From assembly GCA_002478745.1 (NCBI GenBank), contig DLQI01000030.1, positions 15,087 through 36,938 of the forward strand: 21,852 bases of DNA, written 5' to 3'. Below are positions 1 through 6,730 of this stretch, one piece after another. Both the position numbers and the translations under genes were made by a program. Source of the DNA: Rhodobacteraceae bacterium UBA7436. GTDB taxonomy: Bacteria; Pseudomonadota; Alphaproteobacteria; Rhodobacterales; Rhodobacteraceae. Under the pieces are notes generated by a model that was not told the DNA's origin, searched no databases, and saw only the letters and a program-made list of their open reading frames with translations. Position 1 is the stretch's first letter. Each line of letters starts with the position of its first letter.

Positions 1-2064
1 AAAGCACGCCGTGACCGCGCGACGAAATTGTTGACATATATTGCCGATATTACGGTGAACGGGCACCCTGAAACAGTTGGCCGTGCCAAGCCGTCGACTG
101 AGGTGAAGCTGCCGAAACCGCCAGTGAAACCAACCACTGATGTTGCTGACGGCACCCGCCAAATTTTGGTCCAACAAGGCCCAGAGGCTGTGGCCAACTG
201 GATGCGCGATCAGTCGCAATTGTTGATCACGGATACAACGATGCGTGACGGGCACCAGTCTTTGTTGGCGACCCGTATGCGTTCTATCGACATGGTCAAT
301 GTTGCACCTGCATATGCTGCCAAAATGAACCAGTTGTTCAGTGTTGAGTGCTGGGGTGGTGCGACGTTTGATGTGGCGTATCGTTTCTTGCAGGAATGCC
401 CATGGCAACGTTTGCGCGACATTCGTGCGGCGATGCCGAACATTATGACGCAAATGTTGCTGCGTGCCTCTAACGGTGTTGGCTATACGAACTACCCAGA
501 CAACGTGGTGCAATCATTTGTCGCCCAAGCGGCCGACAGTGGTGTGGATGTGTTCCGCGTGTTCGACAGCCTGAACTGGGTTGAAAACATGCGCGTTGCT
601 ATGGATGCCGTTGGCAAATCGGGCAAAGTGATTGAGGGCACCATTTGTTACACGGGTGATCTGCTTGATCCTGCGCGTGATAAGTATGACCTGAAATACT
701 ATGTCGGTATGGCCAAGGAACTTGAAGCCGCTGGCGCACATGTTCTGGGTCTGAAAGACATGGCTGGTTTGTTGAAGCCTGCGGCGGGCCGTGCGCTGGT
801 TAAAGCGCTGAAAGAAGAAACTAATCTTCCGATCCACTTTCACACGCACGATACCTCTGGTGCCGCGATTGCAACGGTTCTGGCTGTTTCTGAGGCGGGC
901 GTTGATGTTGTTGATGCGGCAATGGATGCATTTTCTGGCAACACGTCCCAGCCAACACTGGGTTCAATTGTTGAGGCGCTGAAAGGCACCGATCGTGATA
1001 CAGGACTAGACGTCAAAGCGATCCGCGAAATCAGCAATTACTTTGAGCAGGTGCGTGGTCACTACACTGCGTTTGAATCCGGTCTTCAGGCCCCAGCGTC
1101 CGAGGTGTACTTGCACGAGATGCCCGGTGGTCAGTTCACCAACCTTAAGGCGCAGGCGCGTTCTTTGGGATTGGAAGAACGCTGGCATGAGGTGGCGCAG
1201 ACCTATGCGGACGTGAACCAAATGTTTGGTGACATCGTTAAAGTGACCCCGTCTTCCAAAGTTGTGGGTGACATGGCGTTGATGATGGTCAGCCAAAACC
1301 TAACCCGTACGCAGGTTGAAGACCCTGCAACGGACGTTGTGTTCCCTGACTCTGTTGTGGACATGATGAAGGGCTCTTTGGGTCAACCTCCGGGTGGCTG
1401 GCCTGCTGACATCCAGAAGAAGATCTTGAAAGGCGAGGCGGCATCTACGGATCGTCCGGGCGCAATGTTGGCTCCTGTTGACCTCGAGGCGACGCGCAAA
1501 GACTTGTCCAAACAATTGGATGGTCGCCGCGTCGATGATGAGGATTTGAACGGTTACCTGATGTATCCAAAAGTGTTCTTAGATTACATGGGCCGACACC
1601 GCACTTATGGTCCTGTGCGCACACTGCCAACGTCGACTTTCTTTTACGGTATGAACCCAGGCGAAGAAATCAGCGCTGAAATCGATCCAGGTAAAACGCT
1701 TGAGATCCGCATGCAGGCTGTGTCTGAAGTATCTGAAGATGGCGGCGTTAAGGTGTTTTTTGAACTGAACGGCCAGCCGCGCACCATTCGCGTGATGAAC
1801 CGTTTGGCAGCGTCTGAAAAGATTACCCGTCCAAAAGCGGAAGCTGGCAATGCCAACCACATTGGTGCGCCTATGCCGGGTGTTGTGGCGACGATTGCTG
1901 CGACCGCTGGTAAAGAAGTCAAAGAGGGTGATCTGTTGCTGACCATCGAAGCGATGAAGATGGAAACAGGTATCCACGCAGAACGCGATGCGGTTGTGAG
2001 AGCGATCCATGTGAACGCGGGCAGCCAGATCGACGCCAAAGACCTGATGGTTGAGCTAGAGTAA
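1..2064 (+). CDS. pyc: Pyruvate carboxylase, C-terminal 687 codons (5' truncated by window edge)
   Basis: Pyruvate carboxylase makes oxaloacetate from pyruvate, bicarbonate and ATP on a carrier biotin; it is a cytoplasmic anaplerotic enzyme. The reading frame is open from base 1, so the biotin carboxylase half lies outside the window (full proteins are about 1,150 aa). Visible here are the carboxyltransferase TIM barrel, opening with TDTTMRDGHQS (about residues 77-87 of the fragment), the PYC/OADA conserved region after it, and a C-terminal biotinyl domain with the AMKM motif, whose Lys is residue 653 (codon 1957-1959). The sequence ends normally 34 residues after the biotinylated Lys. A TTG at position 28 is not a real start, because the family's conserved sequence continues upstream of it. 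Identification is very secure; it is probably core genome rather than part of the catabolic locus downstream. Confidence 0.97.
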   Translation, partial: KARRDRATKLLTYIADITVNGHPETVGRAKPSTEVKLPKPPVKPTTDVADGTRQILVQQGPEAVANWMRDQSQLLITDTTMRDGHQSLLATRMRSIDMVNVAPAYAAKMNQLFSVECWGGATFDVAYRFLQECPWQRLRDIRAAMPNIMTQMLLRASNGVGYTNYPDNVVQSFVAQAADSGVDVFRVFDSLNWVENMRVAMDAVGKSGKVIEGTICYTGDLLDPARDKYDLKYYVGMAKELEAAGAHVLGLKDMAGLLKPAAGRALVKALKEETNLPIHFHTHDTSGAAIATVLAVSEAGVDVVDAAMDAFSGNTSQPTLGSIVEALKGTDRDTGLDVKAIREISNYFEQVRGHYTAFESGLQAPASEVYLHEMPGGQFTNLKAQARSLGLEERWHEVAQTYADVNQMFGDIVKVTPSSKVVGDMALMMVSQNLTRTQVEDPATDVVFPDSVVDMMKGSLGQPPGGWPADIQKKILKGEAASTDRPGAMLAPVDLEATRKDLSKQLDGRRVDDEDLNGYLMYPKVFLDYMGRHRTYGPVRTLPTSTFFYGMNPGEEISAEIDPGKTLEIRMQAVSEVSEDGGVKVFFELNGQPRTIRVMNRLAASEKITRPKAEAGNANHIGAPMPGVVATIAATAGKEVKEGDLLLTIEAMKMETGIHAERDAVVRAIHVNAGSQIDAKDLMVELE

Positions 2065-2215
2065 CACCCAACCGCATTTGAGATTTAGTGGGGGGTGAGG
2101 CGATAATTTCGTTTCACGCCCTATTTGTTTGTCGGGGGCATTGTTTGCGCAACGCTAAGGGCTATGGTTTCTAAATAGCTCGGGCCAAAGGCGGCCCTAG
2201 AAAGGCTGTTGGCAA

Positions 2216-2830
2216 ATGAGCGATCTCAAGAACCTAATTGAAGCGATAGCCGCAGTACCATTGCGCGGTGGCAGAAGGATCATTGCAATTGTTGGTGCAC
2301 CAGCGAGTGGAAAATCAACGCTGGCTGAAACGCTATCGGCTGAAATCCCCAATTCTTGCATTGTTCCGATGGACGGGTTCCACCGCGACAACGATGACCT
2401 TTCACGCCATGATTTACTGTCATGCAAAGGTGCGCCTGAGACGTTTGATGTTGCTGGTTTTCTCACGATTGTGCGGTCCTTGGCCAAGCAAGACGAAGTT
2501 GATTTCCCAACCTTTGATCGGGGCAAGGATTGTGTCGTTGAACAGGGCGGCACAGTTTTGGCCACGGATGAGACAATCCTGGTGGAGGGGAACTATCTGT
2601 TGCTGGACGAGGCACCATGGCGCGATTTAGCCAAGTGCTGGGATTCCAGCGTATTTTTGGATGTGCCATTAGAAATTCTAGAAGCGCGATTGGTTCAGCG
2701 TTGGTTGGACAATGGGTATGATCATGACGGCGCTGTGAAACGTGCGCAGGGCAATGATATCCCGAATGCTAAGCGCACCGTTCAAAGGTCTTTGAAGGCT
2801 GATCATGTTGTGTCGCTTGGCGGTCTGTAA
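2216..2830 (+). CDS. P-loop nucleoside/sugar kinase-like protein (uridine kinase / FrcK-like family)
   Basis: A 204-aa protein of the phosphoribulokinase/uridine kinase superfamily. The Walker A motif GAPASGKST is at residues 27-35, MDGFHRDN follows at about 52-59 (the family's substrate-side acidic motif), and LVEGNYLLL lies in the second half, as in uridine kinase-like proteins. Alphaproteobacterial members of this size are often called nucleoside/nucleotide kinase family protein or FrcK; the physiological substrate is unclear from sequence. The ATG is preceded by AGAAAGG at 2199-2205. Just upstream of that is a small hairpin, GGGCC/GGCCC at 2182-2197, which could affect ribosome access. 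A possible sigma70 promoter (TTGTTT, 16 bp, TATGGT) lies around 2140-2166. The next gene starts 1 nt after the stop, so the two are probably co-transcribed. Family assignment is good; substrate is unknown. Confidence 0.85.
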   Translation: MSDLKNLIEAIAAVPLRGGRRIIAIVGAPASGKSTLAETLSAEIPNSCIVPMDGFHRDNDDLSRHDLLSCKGAPETFDVAGFLTIVRSLAKQDEVDFPTFDRGKDCVVEQGGTVLATDETILVEGNYLLLDEAPWRDLAKCWDSSVFLDVPLEILEARLVQRWLDNGYDHDGAVKRAQGNDIPNAKRTVQRSLKADHVVSLGGL

Positions 2831-2831
2831 C

Positions 2832-3023
2832 GTGATAAAATTAGGAACAATTGCAAACAGCAAGATCAGCATCACGTGCGGCGCTTGTAAGCATCACGCG
2901 GTGCTAGAGGTGGCGAACCTAATTTTTGTCGTCGGCGAAGATGCGACAACCCATGACGTAAGGCAACGCCACGTGTGCCCAAAATGTAATTCAAAAGGCA
3001 ACAATACCTACAAAGTCATATAG
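2832..3023 (+). CDS. Small zinc-ribbon protein, 63 aa
   Basis: A 63-residue protein read from a GTG one base after the kinase stop codon. It has two CxxC knuckles, C16-G-A-C19 and C49-P-K-C52, separated by 29 residues, the layout of a structural zinc ribbon. The N-terminal MIKLGTI is how I would expect this kind of small alphaproteobacterial protein to begin. An in-frame ATG at 2805 would overlap the kinase end and add nine unremarkable residues, so the GTG is preferred. Tight spacing suggests translational coupling with the kinase gene. There is no sign of a nuclease or transcription-factor domain, so the function is unknown; possible roles are nucleic-acid or protein binding. Confidence that it is a real gene is fairly high, confidence in function nil. 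Confidence 0.7.
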   Translation: MIKLGTIANSKISITCGACKHHAVLEVANLIFVVGEDATTHDVRQRHVCPKCNSKGNNTYKVI

Positions 3024-3032
3024 GTCTGGTAA

Positions 3033-3058
3033 GGCCGCACGGCGTTGCACACGCGGCC
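3033..3058. terminator. GC-rich inverted repeat between convergent small genes
   Basis: GGCCGC (3033-3038) and GCGGCC (3053-3058) form a 6-bp stem with a 14-nt loop, placed between the stop of the zinc-ribbon gene and the stop of the oppositely oriented small Cys-rich gene. There is no T-run on the plus side, so it may only be a weak or bidirectional stop. Confidence 0.3.
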
Positions 3059-3080
3059 CCCCAACGTATTTACGGTCAAG

Positions 3081-3200
3081 TTACTTAGCAGCTTGTTTGG
3101 CTTCGTAAGCCGCTTTTTTCTCTTTGTATTGTTCTTCTGTCAGGTTGTGCCACCCGATGCAGTTACCTGTTGGGCTACGCCCACATCCACATTCAGCCAT
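3081..3200 (-). CDS. 39-aa Cys-rich protein with a CDGSH-like Cys3His pattern
   Basis: Reverse-strand gene of 39 codons with an AAGGAG ribosome-binding site 7 nt before the ATG (plus-strand 3208-3213) and a TATAAA box further upstream (plus-strand TTTATA at 3225-3230). The protein starts MAECGCGRSPTGNCIGWH and then continues as a charged, probably helical tail rich in E, K and A (about residues 19-39). Cys4, Cys6, Cys14 and His18 give C-x-C-x7-C-x3-H. This is one residue shorter than the CDGSH iron-sulfur motif (C-x-C-x8-C-x3-H) and keeps Ser before the third Cys and Gly two before the His. That resemblance is mine and may be coincidental; zinc binding is equally possible. Small size, strong RBS and good codon use make it a credible gene. 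Function unknown. Confidence 0.75.
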   Translation of the reverse strand: MAECGCGRSPTGNCIGWHNLTEEQYKEKKAAYEAKQAAK

Positions 3201-3328
3201 GTTGAACTCCTTTGTTGGTATGCTTTTTATAGGTGATGTTTAAGTGGGTTTTGGCAAGTGGTTTGAACAAGAAATCTTTCAACAATTACTGTGATCCAAT
3301 CGAGAATTCACACCGTATCTAGTACGAA

Positions 3329-3344
3329 ATCAACATTCGTTGAT
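3329..3344. repeat. Short inverted repeat upstream of small membrane peptide gene
   Basis: ATCAAC (3329-3334) and GTTGAT (3339-3344) flank a 4-bp spacer, 24 bp before the ATG at 3368. It could be an operator or a leader hairpin; no regulator is linked to it. Confidence 0.35.
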
Positions 3345-3367
3345 CCCAGTTTTATTGAGGTGAAAAC

Positions 3368-3481
3368 ATGACAGACAACAACGGCTATGTAACATTCAAG
3401 GGCTTGTCCCTATCCATTCTATTGATTGCTTTCATGATTGTCGGTGCGCCAGTTGGCTACGCGTTCTTTGTGGGCTTTTAA
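3368..3481 (+). CDS. 37-aa single-span membrane peptide
   Basis: An ATG preceded by GAGGTGAAAAC opens a 37-codon frame. The peptide has a polar N-terminus (MTDNNGYVTFKG) followed by one continuous hydrophobic stretch from about residue 13 to the end (LSLSILLIAFMIVGAPVGYAFF), so it is predicted to be a single-pass inner-membrane micropeptide with the C-terminus at or just past the membrane. It sits alone: no gene lies immediately before or after on the same strand, and an intrinsic terminator follows 126 nt later. Isolated single-span peptides of this size are often subunits or modulators of respiratory or transport complexes, but nothing in the sequence identifies the partner. RBS, composition and a private terminator support a real gene. 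Confidence 0.6.
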   Translation: MTDNNGYVTFKGLSLSILLIAFMIVGAPVGYAFFVGF

Positions 3482-3607
3482 AACACGTCTTTTGTGGGGG
3501 GTACTATTGGTCCACCCAATCTATTGAATACGCATATCGCGGTGATCCAGCGCAGGGTTTGCGCCGTATCTATTCAGTAATCAACTCCCTGTTGGTATCA
3601 ACTTTAT

Positions 3608-3635
3608 GGTCAGGCCTGCGGGCCTGACCTTTTTT
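3608..3635 (+). terminator. Strong intrinsic terminator
   Basis: GGTCAGGCC (3608-3616) pairs perfectly with GGCCTGACC (3621-3629) around a TGCG loop and is followed by TTTTTT (3630-3635). It is a textbook rho-independent terminator on the plus strand and ends the transcript of the 37-aa peptide gene, leaving a 126-nt untranslated stretch between stop codon and hairpin. Confidence 0.92.
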
Positions 3636-3742
3636 ATGGCAAATCAAATTACGCGGAACTGGAGGTCATGAAATTGGATGACGGCCCTGTGTTGAGAAAA
3701 TGATATGCGCGACATCAATGGTCATGGTGGAGGCATTTTGTA

Positions 3743-5668
3743 CTAAATCATGAATTCATCAAAGAAGTTTGAAAGATCGGCGTGTGCTGCAACTGGCAAG
3801 ATCGACGCGATGTGCTGGTCAGGTCGAACAATCACAACGCAGCCTTGATTGCGGTCGATGCCGCGAAGGTCGTAAATGTCGTTCCCAGTTTGGGCGTGGA
3901 ACACTTTTTCATAATCTCGCAGTTCGTATTTTCCTTTTGCTGGCCAGAGATAGCCGTGCAGATCGTGCATCGATAAATCCTGTTGCTGGAAGACGGCGTA
4001 TGTATCGATGACCGCATCAATATCTGCGCCCTTCGGCGTGTATTTGAGTATGGGCGAAGACGCATCGTTTGCTAGAAAATCGATGAGTTTGTATGCGCTG
4101 GACGACGTTTTTGTCGGGTCTTCGGCACCGCCAAAGACAAAGATGCGCCAGCGCCCGTCTGCCTTGACCAGGTGGCCGAGATGTTGCGATCTGCCGTCCG
4201 CCACTCGTGTTGCCTCTGCCGAATGGAACCGTTGCCCGATTTTGTAACCAGGGGCCAAGTGTTGGTTTTCTTGTCCTGTGCAAATGTAGGACGGAAAATA
4301 TTCGATAGAGGTTCCGCTTACAAACCCACTTTGACGCTTCATAAATGCTTCGATCTTGGCCGTGTCGACCTTGGCTCCATCTGAATGGTCGCCTGTGGTT
4401 GGTCGGGTTGCAACCAGTTTCGACAGTTCTTTGTCAGCATTGATGAGCTGTTGTGCGACTTTGCGGCGTTCGGTGCCGTAGGTGCTGAGCAACTTGGGAT
4501 CGCTTTTGCCTTGTAGAACTGCCGCCATTTTCCAACCCAAATTGAAGGTATCGGGCAGCGAGGTATTTAAGCCCCAGCCGCCTTTGGGGCTGTGGGTGTG
4601 GCAGGCGTCACCGGATACAAACGCACGTGGAATGATGTTGTCCGCGCTTCCAGTTGGACGGTCGTCAAACCGTTCAGCGAGGCGTTGTCCGACCGAATAA
4701 ATAGACCACCACGCCACTTCTTTTACATCCAGCGTATAGGGGTGGAAAATCTTTTGCGCTTTTGCAATTAGGTTGTGTTCTGTCAGTTTGAGGTCTGTTG
4801 CGCGGCTGTCTTTGTCAATCATATCCAGCTCGACATAGAACCTGCACAGGTATCCACCCTCGCGCGGGATTGTCATCACGGCTCCGTGGTCTTTGGATTG
4901 GATAAAGCTTTTGACACGGATATCTGGGAAATCTGTGTTGAGAAGAATGTCCATCACCCCCCAGGCTTTATTGGCGGTATCGCCTTCGAGCGATATGTTC
5001 AAACTTTTGCGAACGCGGCTTCTGCCTCCATCGCTGCCGACGGCGAAGCGCGCTTTTACTGTTTCCGTTTTAGCGTTGCCAGCGTCGTCGACCCGTTTGA
5101 ATGTCGCAGTGATGGGGTGAGCTTCCAGATTTTGTGTGAGACTTTCGTCAATCTGCATATCGACCAGTTCACGGCTGTAATGGGGGTGTAGGTTGGTGAT
5201 TGAATTCGCCATGCCGTCAATCAACAGCTCGTGCAGGCGCGCCTGATTTACAATGCCATGTGTGAACTCGGACAAGCCGGCCCTTGCATCAGTAATCTTT
5301 TCGGTACGTTTGATATTTTCGGGGTTTGCGGCGTCTGGTTCCCAGAACGTGTTTTGTTTCAAATGATAGGTTTCTTTAACCACCATTTCGCTGCTGTTGA
5401 AGGCTTCCATGATCTCAATCGTACGGCAAGAAATGCCATCGGCGCGCCCGAACAACAATGGTCCAGGTGCCATATCCACAATGCAGGTCTTTATATCGGA
5501 AAACTCTGACATTTGGCGCGCCATGGTGAGACCGGCGGGCCCGGTGCCAACGATCAAAACGTCCACTTCTTGAGGCAAGTCTTTTATGGGAGGGTTTGGA
5601 TAGGCTTTTCGCGCTGCATCAGGAACCTGATAGTTGCCCGGTTTGAACCCATTCAAATGAAACTGCAT
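3743..5668 (-). CDS. FAD-dependent aromatic monooxygenase (phenol 2-monooxygenase / 3-hydroxybenzoate 4-hydroxylase type)
   Basis: A 641-aa class A flavoprotein hydroxylase that should add one hydroxyl group to a phenolic ring using NAD(P)H and O2. The FAD-binding GTGPAG is at residues 41-46, the DG motif (GSDGGRSRVR) at 211-220 and the GD motif with its conserved follow-on (SGDACHTHSPKGGWGLN) at about 352-368. The C-terminal 180 residues match the thioredoxin-like domain seen in phenol hydroxylase and MobA-type enzymes, and the overall length fits that family rather than the 390-aa p-hydroxybenzoate hydroxylases. The ATG follows AGGGAGAG. The gene stands alone, 195 bp from the MBL-fold gene. 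With an hpa ring-cleavage operon nearby and no HpaBC, it is the obvious candidate to make the catechol, for example homoprotocatechuate from a hydroxyphenylacetate. That substrate is inferred, not seen. Confidence 0.9.
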   Translation of the reverse strand: MQFHLNGFKPGNYQVPDAARKAYPNPPIKDLPQEVDVLIVGTGPAGLTMARQMSEFSDIKTCIVDMAPGPLLFGRADGISCRTIEIMEAFNSSEMVVKETYHLKQNTFWEPDAANPENIKRTEKITDARAGLSEFTHGIVNQARLHELLIDGMANSITNLHPHYSRELVDMQIDESLTQNLEAHPITATFKRVDDAGNAKTETVKARFAVGSDGGRSRVRKSLNISLEGDTANKAWGVMDILLNTDFPDIRVKSFIQSKDHGAVMTIPREGGYLCRFYVELDMIDKDSRATDLKLTEHNLIAKAQKIFHPYTLDVKEVAWWSIYSVGQRLAERFDDRPTGSADNIIPRAFVSGDACHTHSPKGGWGLNTSLPDTFNLGWKMAAVLQGKSDPKLLSTYGTERRKVAQQLINADKELSKLVATRPTTGDHSDGAKVDTAKIEAFMKRQSGFVSGTSIEYFPSYICTGQENQHLAPGYKIGQRFHSAEATRVADGRSQHLGHLVKADGRWRIFVFGGAEDPTKTSSSAYKLIDFLANDASSPILKYTPKGADIDAVIDTYAVFQQQDLSMHDLHGYLWPAKGKYELRDYEKVFHAQTGNDIYDLRGIDRNQGCVVIVRPDQHIASILPVAAHADLSNFFDEFMI

Positions 5669-5863
5669 CTTAAGTCTCTCCCTTTGTCTCGCAACGTGAC
5701 TGACTTAAAACGTCAATTAGTGCACATGTTAATAAATACAATGCCCTGTCCAACACACCATGTGAACTGCTGATGCATCATTTTGCCAAGTAAGCTGTGG
5801 CGAGGCGTTTCGCAGTTTTGGTAAATCGGGCGCGGTTCGCATTCAATTTGGCGGTGGTTCAGG
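5669..5863 (-). promoter_or_regulatory. Upstream region of the monooxygenase gene with candidate operators
   Basis: This 195-bp gap holds a perfect 10-bp palindrome TGATGCATCA (5771-5780). It also holds two partial matches to palindromes at the regulators' own promoters: ACATGTTAA at 5724-5732 (shared with the hpaR/hpaF operator) and ATGTGAAC at 5760-5767 (shared with the iclR/tctC operator). A TATTTAT-like AT-rich box on the reverse strand near 5730-5737 could be a -10 element, but no good -35 is seen. The spacing suggests a separate, regulated promoter for the monooxygenase. Confidence 0.5.
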
Positions 5864-6721
5864 TCATAGTTGGATCTTTACGCCGTCGTAGCCAACAATC
5901 AGTTCGCCGTCCCAGTGACCCGCGCAGGCGTCTTGCCAATCCTGAGAGCTGTAGGTGGGATCATCGGAGGGAATAAGGTGGGACAGTGCCAAACGTTTCA
6001 CCCCTGCGTTGGTCGCGGTTTTGGCGGCATCATGGGCAAAGGTGTGCGAACGCAACCAATGCGCCATCAGCTTGTCACTGCCGTTTCCAATGCGTTCCAT
6101 TAATGACGGCAGGGCACTTTCTAGCATTGCCTCATGGATCAGCAGATCGGCACCCCGTGCGAAATCTTCCAATGCTTTGATGGGGGTGGTGTCACCCGAG
6201 AACACGGCGTGATGGTCGGCTGTTTTAAAGGAAAACGCGAAGCAGTCGATCAGGGGTGGATGCTGTGTACGGATGGCTGAAATGGTGAGGCCGTCACGTT
6301 CTAAAACGCTGCCTTCGTCGATGACATGGACGCGGATAAAGTCACGCAGATCATCGCGGCCGTCGTCGTCAATGCGCAGGTCGATGTCTGCCTTCATCGA
6401 CAAGACAAACCCATCCCAATACTCCTGCAGTCCCGCAGGTCCATAGATATCGACCATGGTTGTGAGCCCCGAACACCACGCGGTGTGGATCAGTGGCCCC
6501 AACTCAAGATAGTGATCAGAATGTAGGTGGCTGATAAAGATCGTGGATAGGTTTTTCAGGTTTATCCCCTGATCCACCAAGCCACGGGTGACGCCAAGGG
6601 CACAATCTACCACCACGTGTTGTCCATTCATCACGAACAGGTTCGAGGTTGGCATTGACGATCCGGGGCGGATTGAGGGCCCGCCCTTGGTGCCTAAAAG
6701 GGCCACATAGTTATCAGACAT
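5864..6721 (-). CDS. MBL-fold metallo-hydrolase (RNase Z/AtsA-like)
   Basis: A 285-aa metallo-beta-lactamase-fold hydrolase. The metal-binding HLHSDH is at residues 65-70 (His65, His67, Asp69, His70); His154 (RTQHPP), Asp177 (FSGDTT) and His248 (ALSHLIPSD) complete a two-zinc site of the RNase Z/arylsulfatase-like type. There is no signal peptide, so it acts in the cytoplasm. The tRNA-binding exosite arm of true RNase Z is not evident, and the catabolic setting argues for a small-molecule ester, lactone or sulfate substrate. It starts 9 nt after the aminotransferase stop codon with a GGAAC sequence before the ATG, so it is the third gene of the iclR-aminotransferase-MBL operon. Fold and metal site are certain; the reaction is unknown. 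Confidence 0.88.
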   Translation of the reverse strand: MSDNYVALLGTKGGPSIRPGSSMPTSNLFVMNGQHVVVDCALGVTRGLVDQGINLKNLSTIFISHLHSDHYLELGPLIHTAWCSGLTTMVDIYGPAGLQEYWDGFVLSMKADIDLRIDDDGRDDLRDFIRVHVIDEGSVLERDGLTISAIRTQHPPLIDCFAFSFKTADHHAVFSGDTTPIKALEDFARGADLLIHEAMLESALPSLMERIGNGSDKLMAHWLRSHTFAHDAAKTATNAGVKRLALSHLIPSDDPTYSSQDWQDACAGHWDGELIVGYDGVKIQL

Positions 6722-6730
6722 TGTCGTTCC

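Noticed and set aside
3472..3627. An open frame without start running from the end of the 37-aa peptide gene into the terminator hairpin
   Set aside because: No start codon with RBS in that frame, and it runs into the hairpin; it could only be reached by frameshifting, for which no slippery site stands out.
3668..3742. Two overlapping micro-frames behind GGAGG (11 and about 17 codons) between the terminator and the monooxygenase gene
   Set aside because: Very short, no conserved-looking composition, and no promoter; strong RBS-like sequences arise by chance.
4775..5191. Long open frame antisense to the monooxygenase gene
   Set aside because: It mirrors codon bias of the real gene on the opposite strand, and no RBS or domain supports it.
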